Assembly: GCF_003574965.1 (NCBI RefSeq)
Contig: NZ_CP032317.1
Coordinates: 1,240,001-1,304,000 of the forward strand
Length of the DNA stretch: 64,000 bases
Direction: 5' to 3'
DNA from: Hymenobacter oligotrophus
GTDB taxonomy: Bacteria; Bacteroidota; Bacteroidia; Cytophagales; Hymenobacteraceae
Both the position numbers and the translations under genes were made by a program. A model generated the notes under the pieces. The model was not told the DNA's origin and ran no database searches. It saw only the letters and a program-made list of their open reading frames with translations. Shown piece after piece: positions 7,801 through 16,557 of the stretch (its first letter is position 1; each line of letters opens with the position of its first letter).

Positions 7801-8391
7801 ATGCAAAAGCACGTAATCGACCCCAAAAGCGTCCCGGGCTGGGGCATCGACGCCGACCCGGAAAACGACCCCACCTACCCCATGAAGCCCCACCGCACCG
7901 ACTTGGAGGAGCAGGGCTACAACTGGGAACGGCCCACGCAGCAACCCATCGACGTGGAAATACTGCACTCCAACGAGCGCCCCAACGTTACGGCCGTGTT
8001 CGGCACGGCCTCGCCGCCGCAAGGCCTGAGCGGCATTATCCGGCGCTGGGCGTTCCGGTGGAGCGAAAACGAATACAACCACTGGCTGCCGCTCATCCTG
8101 GCCGACCGCGTAAACGTGGTGGAAGGCGTGTTGGAAGACCTGGCGCACGGTAAATTTCCGAACATCTGGAAGGAAAAAGGCTACAACGCCTCTTGGAAGC
8201 ACGACCGCACCAGCCTGATTTTGCGACTATCGGCGTTTACGGCCGTAACCGCCGGTCTGGTGCTGTGGCTCACTTCGGGCGACGACGACAAAGGCTCGCG
8301 CAAGAAGAAAAAGAACAAGAAGAAGGCCCGGTACTACGACGAGAACGAGTACTACGCCGACGACCGGTACTACGACGAGAATCAGTACTAG
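7801..8391 (+). CDS. Hypothetical protein with one C-terminal membrane helix and a charged tail
   Basis: A 196-aa protein of no family I can name. The first 140 residues are soluble and rich in Trp, Pro and His (for example QGYNWERPTQQPID); a hydrophobic segment (LRLSAFTAVTAGLVLWLTSG) at about residues 142-161 could span the membrane; then comes an Asp run, a Lys-rich patch (KKKKNKKK) and a tail repeating a YYDENEYY-like unit three times. It starts 18 bases after the alcohol dehydrogenase and likely shares its transcript. A membrane or envelope-stress companion role is conceivable but unproven. Confidence 0.7.
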   Translation: MQKHVIDPKSVPGWGIDADPENDPTYPMKPHRTDLEEQGYNWERPTQQPIDVEILHSNERPNVTAVFGTASPPQGLSGIIRRWAFRWSENEYNHWLPLILADRVNVVEGVLEDLAHGKFPNIWKEKGYNASWKHDRTSLILRLSAFTAVTAGLVLWLTSGDDDKGSRKKKKNKKKARYYDENEYYADDRYYDENQY

Positions 8392-8416
8392 GCAAGCCCT
8401 AGGTGCCAAACCGCAC

Positions 8417-8462
8417 ATCAACACAAAGGCCGCCCCCAACCAGGGGCGGCCTTTGTGTTGAT
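8417..8462. terminator. Perfect 20-bp-arm hairpin
   Basis: Arms 8417-8436 and 8443-8462 are exact complements around a 6-base loop. It lies 25 bases after the 196-aa gene and faces the convergent acs gene; it should work in both directions. Confidence 0.85.
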
Positions 8463-8547
8463 TGGCCTGGAGTAAGGCAGAATCAGCCGCTGCCAGGCGA
8501 CATTTCAAGTGGCCCCTAGGTGGCGTCATGTCGCGCCCCCGAACGGG

Positions 8548-8632
8548 CATGTCGAGCCCCGTCGAGACATCTCGCCGGATAGTGATTATCCTCGGACGTC
8601 AGAACACGAGATGTCTCGACAAACTCGACATG
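8548..8632. repeat. Intergenic palindromic repeat (gagatgtctcgac type)
   Basis: Left arm 8548-8574 pairs with right arm 8607-8632 in two blocks (14 and 9 bp) separated by a 3-4-base mismatch, with about 32 bases between. It lies in the convergent gap before acs. It resembles the dispersed intergenic palindromes of Hymenobacter-like genomes; this is from memory and the copy number elsewhere is not visible here. Confidence 0.65.
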
Positions 8633-8688
8633 ACGTGCCATGATACGACGTTGCATAACACGACTTGCCATGGCCCTCTGAACTGGGC

Positions 8689-10677
8689 TTACTTCCGCCC
8701 TGCAATAATTTCATCCACCACCTGCGGGTCGAGCAGCGTGGTGGTGTCGCCTAGGTTGCCGGTTTCGCCTTCGGCTACTTTGCGCAAAATGCGGCGCATG
8801 ATTTTGCCGGAGCGCGTTTTGGGCAAGCCCGATACAATCTGGATTTTATCGGGCTTGGCGATTTTGCCAATTTCGGCCACTACGGTTTCGATGATGCTGG
8901 CTTCTAAATGGTTTCGCTCGGCCTCGGTACTGCCCTCGCCCTGGTGGCAAATCACGTAGGCGTAAATGCCCTGGCCTTTCACGTCGTGCGGGTAGCCCAC
9001 CACGGCCGACTCCACTACGTGCGGGTTTTGGTTGATGGCGTTTTCGATTTCGGCCGTGCCGAAGCGGTGACCCGAAACGTTAATCACGTCGTCGACGCGG
9101 CCGATGATTCGGTAGAGGCCGTTCTCGTCGCGGCGGGCCCCGTCGCCGGTGAAGTAGTAGCCAGGGTACGGCGCAAAGTACATTTGGCGGGCGCGCTCAT
9201 GGTCGCCGTAGGTGGTCCGGATAACGCCCGGCCATGCGGCCTTCAGGGCCAGGTAACCTTCCTGGTCGTTGCCTTCGATTTCCTGCCCTTCTTGCGTGAG
9301 CAACACGGGCTGCACGCCGGGCAGCGGCAGGCCGGCGTGGGCGGGCTTGCTGGGGGTAATGCCGGCCAGCGCCGAAACCATGATGCCGCCGGTTTCCGTC
9401 TGCCACCAGGTATCCACCACCGGGCAGCGTTCCTTGCCCACGTGCTGGTAGTACCAGTACCAGGCCTCCTCGTTGATGGGCTCCCCTACCGAACCTAGGA
9501 CGCGCAACGAATCGAGGGAGTAGCTGAGCACGTTGTCGAGCGGGGCGGCCATGAGCGAGCGAATGGCCGTGGGCGCCGTGTAAAAGATGGTGACCGAGTG
9601 CTTATCACAAACTTGCCAGAAGCGGCCCGCATCGGGGTACGTGGGCACGCCCTCGAACATAAGCGTGGTGGCGCCGGCCAGCAGCGGGCCGTAGAGCAGG
9701 TACGAGTGGCCCGTTACCCAGCCCACGTCGGCGGTGCACCAGTACACATCGTTTTCCTCTACCTGAAACACGTTGCGGAAAGTGTAATCGGCCCATACCA
9801 TGTAGCCGGCGGTACTGTGCACCACGCCCTTGGGCTTGCCCGTAGAGCCCGAGGTGTACAGGATGAACAGCGGGTCTTCGGCGTCCATTTCCTCGGCCGT
9901 GCAGGTTTTACCGGCTTCTTTTACTTCCTCGTGGTACCACACGTCGCGGCCTTCGTGCATGTGCACGGGCCAGCCCAAGTGCTCAATCACCAGCACCTTG
10001 CGCACCGAGGGGCAGTGCTCCAGGGCTTCGTCTACCACGCGCTTCACGGGGATTTGCTTGGCGCCGCGGTTGAGGCCGTCGGCGGTTATCACGAAGGCCG
10101 CCTCGGCGTCGTTCACGCGGTCGGCAATGGCCGTGGCCGAAAAGCCAGCGAAGATGACCGAGTGAATGGCCCCGATGCGGGCGCAGGCCAGCACGGCAAT
10201 GGCCAGCTGCGGAATCATGGGCATGTAGAGGCACACCCGGTCGCCCTTCTCCACCCCTAGGTTGTGCAGCACGTTCGAGAACTTGCACACCTCGTTGTAC
10301 AGCTCGCGGTAGGTTAAGCGCAGGTGGCGCTCCTTGGGGTCGTTGGGCTCCCAAATGATGGCCAGCTTGTTGCCGCGGGCGGCGAGGTGGCGGTCGAGGC
10401 AGTTTTCGGTGATGTTGAGCTTGGCTCCTTCAAACCACGTGGAGCTGCCCTCGGGCGAAAAAGCCCCGCCGCGCACCTTGTTCCACTTGCGGCGCCAGGT
10501 AAAGGGCTCGGCTACCTCAGCCCAGAAAGCATCGGGGTCTTCCACACTTTTGCGGTACGCCTCGTGGTAGTCTTCGAGGGAGCGGATGCGGGCGTGGCTC
10601 GCCACGGCAGCGGGCGGCGAGGGTTTGGCGGTAAGCGCACCGTTTTCGGAGGCGCGCGCGGCGGGGGTGGTGAGCAT
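8689..10677 (-). CDS. acs: Acetyl-CoA synthetase
   Basis: A 662-aa AMP-forming ligase that turns acetate, ATP and CoA into acetyl-CoA. Adenylation motifs are intact: ILYTSGSTGKPKGVVH near residue 265-280, YWCTADVGWVTGHSYLLYGPL, and DTWWQTETGG. The C-terminal domain holds GRVDDVINVSGHR and the TRSGKIMRR motif whose Lys is regulated by acetylation in this family. The CoA-site sequence YTFRNVF and the overall length fit Acs rather than its paralogue prpE, which lies 86 bases upstream in the same direction. With the symporter-kinase and the transporter upstream it forms an acetate/propionate use locus. Confidence 0.95.
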   Translation of the reverse strand: MLTTPAARASENGALTAKPSPPAAVASHARIRSLEDYHEAYRKSVEDPDAFWAEVAEPFTWRRKWNKVRGGAFSPEGSSTWFEGAKLNITENCLDRHLAARGNKLAIIWEPNDPKERHLRLTYRELYNEVCKFSNVLHNLGVEKGDRVCLYMPMIPQLAIAVLACARIGAIHSVIFAGFSATAIADRVNDAEAAFVITADGLNRGAKQIPVKRVVDEALEHCPSVRKVLVIEHLGWPVHMHEGRDVWYHEEVKEAGKTCTAEEMDAEDPLFILYTSGSTGKPKGVVHSTAGYMVWADYTFRNVFQVEENDVYWCTADVGWVTGHSYLLYGPLLAGATTLMFEGVPTYPDAGRFWQVCDKHSVTIFYTAPTAIRSLMAAPLDNVLSYSLDSLRVLGSVGEPINEEAWYWYYQHVGKERCPVVDTWWQTETGGIMVSALAGITPSKPAHAGLPLPGVQPVLLTQEGQEIEGNDQEGYLALKAAWPGVIRTTYGDHERARQMYFAPYPGYYFTGDGARRDENGLYRIIGRVDDVINVSGHRFGTAEIENAINQNPHVVESAVVGYPHDVKGQGIYAYVICHQGEGSTEAERNHLEASIIETVVAEIGKIAKPDKIQIVSGLPKTRSGKIMRRILRKVAEGETGNLGDTTTLLDPQVVDEIIAGRK

Positions 10678-10763
10678 CGGAGTAGGGTATTTTGGAGTTG
10701 AAGAGGAAGCGAAAAGAGCGGGAGGCCAACCCCGCCGACGGGCCGCGTACCCGGCCAGCTGAC

Positions 10764-12728
10764 CTAGGCCGATGGCGTCGACGCGGGCACCGATTCGGTT
10801 GTAGGCTCGAAAGCACGGCCAATGCCCCGGGCAGCCAGGGCGGTTCGAATTTCAACCAGAATCTGCGGGTCGTCGATGGTAGAGGGCGTGCTGAACGCTT
10901 CGCCATCGGCGAGCTGGCGCATGGTTTTGCGCAGGATTTTGCCCGAGCGGGTTTTGGGCAGGCGCTTTACCACCAGGGCTTGCCGAAAGCACGCCACCGC
11001 GCCAATTTGCTCGCGGATACGCTGCACCAGCTCGTTTTCCAGCTGCGCTTCGCCGATGGTTTGTCCGTCCTTCAGCACCACCAAGCCCACCGGCCGCTGC
11101 CCGCGCAGCTCGCAGGCAATGCCCAGCACGGCACACTCGGCCACGGCAGGGTGCGCGGCCAGCAGCTCTTCCATTTCGCCGGTGCTCAGGCGGTGGCCGG
11201 CCACGTTAATCACGTCGTCGACGCGGCCCATGATGTAGAGGTAGCCTTCGGCATCCTGGTAGCCACCGTCGCCGGAGAGGTAATAGCCGGGAAAGGTGCT
11301 CAGGTAGGATTGCCGGAAACGCTCGTCGTCGTGCCACAAGGTGGGCAGGCAGCCGGGCGGCAGCGGCAGGCGCACGGCCACCAGGCCGGTGGTGCCGGCG
11401 GGCACCGGTTGGCCGGCCTCGTCGAGTATTTGCACCTCGTAGCCCGGCACGGGGTGGCCCGCCGAGCCGGCGCGCGGCGCCGGCATATCGGCCAAGCCTG
11501 CCATAGTTGCCAGCATGGGCCAGCCCGACTCCGTTTGCCACCAATGGTCGACAACGGGCACGCCTAGGTGCTGGCCGGCCCACTCGTAGGTGGCAGGGTC
11601 GCACCGCTCGCCGGCCAGAAACAGGTGGCGCAACGAGCCGAGGTTGTAATGTTTCCGCAGCAAGCCTTCGGGGTCTTCCTTCTTGATGGCCCGAATGGCC
11701 GTAGGCGCCGTGAACAGCACGCTTACCCCGTGCTCCTGAATTACGCGCCAGAACGCGCCGGCATCGGGCGTGCGTACGGGCTTGCCTTCGTACAGCACCG
11801 AGCTGCAGCCGTGCAGCAATGGCCCGTACACGATGTAGCTGTGCCCCACGGCCCAACCAATATCCGAAGCGGCCCAAAACGTTTCGCCGGGCTGCACGCC
11901 GTAAATGGCACTCATGCTGTACCTAAGGGCCACGGCATGCCCGCCGTTGTCGCGCACCACGCCCTTGGGCTTGCCGGTGGTGCCGCTGGTGTACAGGATG
12001 TACAACGGGTCGGTGGCCTCGACGGGCACGCACTCCACGGGCTCGGCCCGCAGCAGCGCGTGGTAGTCTACGTCGCGGCCGGGCAGCATGCGGGCGTGCA
12101 CGGCGTGGGCAATAGCTTCGCGTTGCAGCACCACCACGTGCGCGGGCTGGTGGCTGGCCTGCTCGATAGCGGCATCAACCAAGGGCTTGTACGGAATGAT
12201 TTTGTCGATTTCGATGCCGCCCGAAGCCGCAATAATCACCTTGGGTTGGGCATCGTTGATGCGCACGGCCAGCTCGTGCGGCGCAAAGCCCCCAAACACT
12301 ACCGAGTGCACGGCACCTAGGCGGGCGCAGGCCAGCATGGCCACCACGGCCTCGGGCACGTTGGGCATGTAAATGACAACCCGGTCGCCGTGGCTTACGC
12401 CTAGGTTGCGCAGGCCGCCGGCAAAGCGGGCCGTGAGGTCGAGCAGCTCGCGGTAAGTAAACCGCCGCACGGTGTTGGTTACCGGCGAATCCTGAATAAG
12501 CGCCACTTGCTCGGCCCGCCCATTGGCCACGTGGTAATCGAGGCACAAATAGCAGGTGTTCAACCGCCCGCCCCGAAACCAGCGGTACAGCCCTTTTTCG
12601 AAGGCAAGCGGCTGCACGGGTGGCGTAAACCACTGAAGGGCCTGCGCCTGCTCGGCCCAAAATCCGGCCGGATCGGCGAGGCTGGCGGCATGCGCCGCAG
12701 CGTAGGTTGAGGCAGGAACAGGTTTCAT
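10764..12728 (-). CDS. prpE: Propionyl-CoA synthetase (PrpE type)
   Basis: A 654-aa AMP-forming acyl-CoA synthetase. The adenylation P-loop is ILYTSGTTGKPKGVVRDNGG, followed by FWAASDIGWAVGHSYIVYGPL and LYEGKPVRTPDAGAFWRV, which are signatures of PrpE rather than Acs. The end carries GRVDDVINVAGHR and TRSGKILRKTMRQ. It probably activates propionate, with acetate as a secondary substrate. The stop TAG lies inside a CCTAGG hexamer. No methylcitrate or methylmalonyl pathway genes are in the window, so the fate of propionyl-CoA is not shown. It reads toward acs with an 86-base gap. Confidence 0.9.
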   Translation of the reverse strand: MKPVPASTYAAAHAASLADPAGFWAEQAQALQWFTPPVQPLAFEKGLYRWFRGGRLNTCYLCLDYHVANGRAEQVALIQDSPVTNTVRRFTYRELLDLTARFAGGLRNLGVSHGDRVVIYMPNVPEAVVAMLACARLGAVHSVVFGGFAPHELAVRINDAQPKVIIAASGGIEIDKIIPYKPLVDAAIEQASHQPAHVVVLQREAIAHAVHARMLPGRDVDYHALLRAEPVECVPVEATDPLYILYTSGTTGKPKGVVRDNGGHAVALRYSMSAIYGVQPGETFWAASDIGWAVGHSYIVYGPLLHGCSSVLYEGKPVRTPDAGAFWRVIQEHGVSVLFTAPTAIRAIKKEDPEGLLRKHYNLGSLRHLFLAGERCDPATYEWAGQHLGVPVVDHWWQTESGWPMLATMAGLADMPAPRAGSAGHPVPGYEVQILDEAGQPVPAGTTGLVAVRLPLPPGCLPTLWHDDERFRQSYLSTFPGYYLSGDGGYQDAEGYLYIMGRVDDVINVAGHRLSTGEMEELLAAHPAVAECAVLGIACELRGQRPVGLVVLKDGQTIGEAQLENELVQRIREQIGAVACFRQALVVKRLPKTRSGKILRKTMRQLADGEAFSTPSTIDDPQILVEIRTALAARGIGRAFEPTTESVPASTPSA

Positions 12729-12788
12729 GGCGCAGGTTGTGGGAAAGAAGCTTGGCCGGCGAGCAGTAGCGGCGGTTAGTGCAGGGCC

Positions 12789-13178
12789 CTAGGTGGTTAT
12801 GGGTGCCAGCTCGCGTACTTTTTCGAGCAGCTGGCGCGTGGAGAAGGGCTTGGTGAGGTACAAGTCGGCGCCGGCTTCGTAGCCCTTCTGGATGTCGGCC
12901 TCGCGGCTTTTGGCCGACAGAAAAATCACCTTGGTTTCGTGGTGGGCGGGCAGCTGGCGCAGGTGGCGGCACACGTGGTACCCGTCGACGTCGGGCATCA
13001 TAATATCGAGCAGTACTACATCAAACGGCCCCCGCTCGATGGCCTCGAGGGCCTCGGTACCGTTGCGGGCTATGCTCACGGCGTAGCCGGCTTTGCGCAG
13101 CAAAAATTCCAGCGACATCACGATGTTCGGCTCGTCGTCGACTACCAGTACTTTATGAGCAGATTCGGTTGTTTTCAT
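12789..13178 (-). CDS. Stand-alone response-regulator receiver protein
   Basis: A 129-aa single receiver domain. Acidic pocket D14-D15 (LVVDDEPN), phosphorylation Asp58 (VVLLDIMMPD), S88 (IFLSAKS) and Lys110 (YLTKPF) are all present. There is no DNA-binding domain: the protein ends 19 residues after Lys110. The ATG at 13178 follows from the receiver start; the open frame upstream is non-coding. It lies 83 bases after the symporter-histidine kinase and is its likely phosphate acceptor. Output must go through another protein or by protein contact. TAG stop within CCTAGG. Confidence 0.92.
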   Translation of the reverse strand: MKTTESAHKVLVVDDEPNIVMSLEFLLRKAGYAVSIARNGTEALEAIERGPFDVVLLDIMMPDVDGYHVCRHLRQLPAHHETKVIFLSAKSREADIQKGYEAGADLYLTKPFSTRQLLEKVRELAPITT

Positions 13179-13261
13179 GGGGTATGGGGTAAGCGGCAGT
13201 GGCGGCAATTGGCGCAAAACATGAGCATGGCGCCGCGCTGCCCTGCTAGCGGGCATTGGCC

Positions 13262-16045
13262 CTAGGTACTCGGGAGCGGCGGCGCCACCGGCAGCTCCAC
13301 CCAAAAGCGGGCGCCCTGCTGCAGGGCGCTTACCACGCCCATGCGGCCGGCGTGCAGCTCCACAATTTTTTTGGTTATGGCCAGGCCCAGGCCCGAGCCT
13401 TCGGGTTTGCGCATGGTTTGGTTTTTGGCCTGAAAGAACTTGTCGAAAATCAGCTCGTGGTAGGCCGGGTCGATGCCCTTGCCGTTGTCGCTTACGCTGA
13501 TGCGTACCAGCCCGCCCGCCGCGGCCTCGGCCGCAATGCCAATCCGCCCCTCGCCCGGCTTGCACGATTTCACGGCGTTCGAGAGCAAGTTCACGAGCAC
13601 CTGCATCAGCCGGTCGCGGTCGGCGGATACGCGGGGCAGGCCCGGCGGCACCGCCACATCCAGCACCAACTGCTTGTCGCGCACGAGCTGGCCCACGGCC
13701 TCGGTGGCGTCGTTGATTATTTCGGCAACGTCGACGGGCGTGCGCTCCAGTGTTGCCTTGCCCGATTCAAATTTCTCCAGATCGAGCACCAGCGTAATCA
13801 GGCGGCTCAGGCGCTCGGCTTCTTTGGTGATGGTGCTCTGGAAGCGGAAGCGTTCTTCCTCGTCGATGTCGGGGTTGTCGGCCAGGATTTCCGACAAGGC
13901 CCGGATGCTGGTGAGCGGCGTGCGCAGCTCATGCGTAACGGTGTACAGAAACTCATCCTTTTGCTGGTCCAGCTCGCGCAGGCGGTCGTAGGCGTCTTGC
14001 AGCTCCTCGGTGAGGCGCTGCAGCTGCTGCGATTGTTTGCGCAGCTTGCGGTTGGCCTCCAGCAGTTGCTGCGACTCGCGCAGCACGCCCACCACGCTGT
14101 CGAAGCTCATTTCCTCGGCTCCTACCGAGGTAGCCAGCAGCAGCCGCGCCGATGCGGGCCCGATGGTACCGGCCAACAGGGTTTCGGCGTAGGCCAGCAA
14201 CCGCGGGTCGGCGTGGGCCGCGGGCGTGCCGTCGGCGGCGTGCACGGCGGCATAGGGGTAACGCTCTTCAAACTGCCGCAGGGCTTGCGCGGCGCGCTTC
14301 CGACCCAGGAAACCCACCAGCAAAGCGCGCAAATCGGGCAAGGGGGCGGCGCCTTTCCAGGTGGCTGGCGCGTCGGCGGGGCTGCCCAACCGAAACACGT
14401 CCACAAACGCATCGGCCTGGCGCTGCTCGGTGGCCGAGGGCCGCCCCGCCAGCGATACGCCCACGTACAGCCCGATGTTCAGCAGCCAGCTCCAAAACAA
14501 GCCGTGCGGCAATGGGTCCAGGCCCTCGAGGCCCAGTAAGGCGTGGGGGCGCAGCTCGGCCACGGCCCCGGCGCCCTGCGTAAGCACCGAAGCGGGCACC
14601 ATATCGGTACCGCCTACGGTGGGCAGCACCAGCGTAAAAAACCAGGCCGCAAACCCGCCGATTAGCCCGGCCGTGGCGCCTAGGCGCGTGCCGCCTTTCC
14701 AGTAAAGCCCACCCAGCACGGCGGGCGCCAGCTGCGCCACCGCCGCAAACGACACCAGCCCGATGTTGACAAGCGGCAGCTGCCGCCCCACCGTGGCGTA
14801 GTACACGTAGGCCAGCACCAACACCAGCACCACGGCTGCGCGGCGGCTGTGCAGCACCACGCGCCCTAGGTAAGCAAACCAACGCGGCTGCACCTGGGGG
14901 CGCGCGGCGGGTATGCGCACCAGCAGCGGCATCAGCAAGTGGTTGCTGATCATTACGCTCAGGGCAATGGTTTCCACGATGATCATGGAGCTGGCCGCCG
15001 ACACGCCCCCTAGGTACGTGAGCAGCGCCAGGCCCGTGTGCCCGCTGCTGAGCGGCAGGGCCAGCACAAACGTGTCGGCATCGGGGGCGCCGGGGCCCAG
15101 GCCAAAGCGCAAGGCACCGCCCAAAGCCACCGGCAGCACAAACACGTTGATAACGATGAGGTACAAGGGAAAAAGCCACATGGCTTTGCGCAGGTGGTCT
15201 TCGCTGGCATTCTCCACCACGGCCACCTGAAACTGCCGGGGCAGCAGCAAGATGGCCGCTCCGCTGAGCAACAGCAACGCAAGCCACTGCGAGGGGCTGG
15301 TGCCGGCGCCCTGCAGCGTAAACAGCCGCTGCAGGGCCGGCACGGCCTCGGCCTGGTCGAACACATCCGCGAAGCCGCCAAACAAGCCGAACGTTACAAA
15401 GGCCCCCACCGCCAAAAACGCCACCAGTTTGATAAGCGACTCCAGCGCAATAGCCAGCACAATGCCCTCGTGCCGCTCGGTGGCCTCTACCGAGCGCACC
15501 CCAAAAATGATGGTAAAGAAGGCCAGCGCAGCCGTGGTGTAAAAAGCCGTGCCCTGGGCCAAGGCTCCGCCCGCGGCGGGCAGCGCCGCCAAGGCCGCGG
15601 TGCCGCGCGTCAGGATATCAAACGACTGCGCAATGGCCTTGATTTGCAGCGCAATGTAGGGCACCACGCCCAACACGCAGAGCACCGTTACCAAAGCACC
15701 TAGGGAGGCGCTCTTGCCGTAGCGGGCCGATACAAAATCGGCCAGCGAGGTGAGGCTTTGCTGCCGGCAAATGCGGATGATTTTGCGCAGCACCAGCCAC
15801 CACACCGGGGCCAGCAAGGTGGGCCCTAGGTAGATGGTTACAAACTCGAGGCCGGAGTGTGCTGCCCGCCCCACCGAGCCGTAGTACGTCCAAGCTGTGC
15901 AGTATACGGCCATGCTCAAGGCGTACACGTAGGGGTTGCTCACCAGGCTGCGCCGCCGCGCCGAGCTGTGCTCGGCGGCGTAGGCTACCGCAAACAGAAG
16001 CAGCAGGTAGCCAAACGAACAGCCTATGACGAGCAGTTTAGACAT
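13262..16045 (-). CDS. Sodium:solute symporter-like sensor histidine kinase (CbrA/CrbS-like)
   Basis: A 927-aa fusion. The first ~530 residues have about 13 hydrophobic helices of the SSS fold (for example NPYVYALSMAVYCTAWTYYGSVG). A linker region follows at ~550-640, where a STAC-like domain would be expected, then a coiled coil (about 650-695), then a kinase: H-box FLYTVTHELRTPL with His705, N-box VNLLSNAVKSC, G1 VSDNGKGID and G2 GSGLGLAITKK. This is the architecture of CbrA and CrbS; CrbS controls acs in other bacteria, and acs and prpE lie just downstream here. The ligand is probably a carboxylate, but that is inferred. TAG stop within CCTAGG. Confidence 0.9.
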   Translation of the reverse strand: MSKLLVIGCSFGYLLLLFAVAYAAEHSSARRRSLVSNPYVYALSMAVYCTAWTYYGSVGRAAHSGLEFVTIYLGPTLLAPVWWLVLRKIIRICRQQSLTSLADFVSARYGKSASLGALVTVLCVLGVVPYIALQIKAIAQSFDILTRGTAALAALPAAGGALAQGTAFYTTAALAFFTIIFGVRSVEATERHEGIVLAIALESLIKLVAFLAVGAFVTFGLFGGFADVFDQAEAVPALQRLFTLQGAGTSPSQWLALLLLSGAAILLLPRQFQVAVVENASEDHLRKAMWLFPLYLIVINVFVLPVALGGALRFGLGPGAPDADTFVLALPLSSGHTGLALLTYLGGVSAASSMIIVETIALSVMISNHLLMPLLVRIPAARPQVQPRWFAYLGRVVLHSRRAAVVLVLVLAYVYYATVGRQLPLVNIGLVSFAAVAQLAPAVLGGLYWKGGTRLGATAGLIGGFAAWFFTLVLPTVGGTDMVPASVLTQGAGAVAELRPHALLGLEGLDPLPHGLFWSWLLNIGLYVGVSLAGRPSATEQRQADAFVDVFRLGSPADAPATWKGAAPLPDLRALLVGFLGRKRAAQALRQFEERYPYAAVHAADGTPAAHADPRLLAYAETLLAGTIGPASARLLLATSVGAEEMSFDSVVGVLRESQQLLEANRKLRKQSQQLQRLTEELQDAYDRLRELDQQKDEFLYTVTHELRTPLTSIRALSEILADNPDIDEEERFRFQSTITKEAERLSRLITLVLDLEKFESGKATLERTPVDVAEIINDATEAVGQLVRDKQLVLDVAVPPGLPRVSADRDRLMQVLVNLLSNAVKSCKPGEGRIGIAAEAAAGGLVRISVSDNGKGIDPAYHELIFDKFFQAKNQTMRKPEGSGLGLAITKKIVELHAGRMGVVSALQQGARFWVELPVAPPLPST

Positions 16046-16052
16046 CAGGGGT

Positions 16053-16180
16053 TAAGGAGGAAGGAGGAATGTACTCGAAAAAGATAGTCAAACAGAAAGC
16101 CGGATGCGGCGCGGTGGAGAATGCTGGGGTGCAAGCCAGTGAAGAATTATTTCCTCCTCATTCATCACTCTTCATTCCTC
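16053..16180. repeat. Low-complexity inverted spacer (aaggagga type)
   Basis: A purine word string at 16053-16071 (aaggaggaaggaggaatg) is matched loosely by a pyrimidine string at 16150-16180. The arms are permutations of the same short words rather than exact complements. The 3' end of the small membrane-protein gene runs into it. Confidence 0.5.
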
Positions 16181-16397
16181 TTCGCCGCACCAGCCAGCCC
16201 GTAAGTAGCACCACCAGCAGCCACACGGCCAGCACGTAGAGGTACAGCGCCGGCATCCCGGCCAGGCGCAAGGGCTTATCGACAATGGCCAGGAAAGGAA
16301 ACGTGAGCAGCACCGCGCACAGCACGGCCACAAACAGCAGGCGTTGGCCGCGGCGTTGTTCGGCTTGCTCGGGGGCGGGCGGTGGTTGCATGGGCAT
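16158..16397 (-). CDS. Small two-helix membrane protein
   Basis: A 79-aa protein with a Pro/Gln-rich start, two hydrophobic helices (LLFVAVLCAVLLTFPFLAIV and LYLYVLAVWLLVVLLTGWLV) and a basic end (RRRGMKSDE). Its size and place just before a symporter-type gene recall the small subunits (DUF485, DUF3311 or DUF4212 families) that accompany SSS transporters, but I cannot assign one of these with certainty. The last residues are encoded by the low-complexity spacer. It reads in the same direction as the kinase, 112 bases upstream of it. Confidence 0.65.
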   Translation of the reverse strand: MPMQPPPAPEQAEQRRGQRLLFVAVLCAVLLTFPFLAIVDKPLRLAGMPALYLYVLAVWLLVVLLTGWLVRRRGMKSDE

Positions 16398-16557
16398 GGG
16401 CGAAAGCGCCTACAAAAGCTACCAAAAATCCTAGGTAAGGGAAAGTCCGCCGCCCCAACGGAACGGCGGACAATGTTTCCAAACCAACATTCAACTAAGC
16501 GGGGCGCCTGCGGGGCCCAGCAGCAGGCCTGCCCAACGCCGCGGTGGGCCTGGCGAC

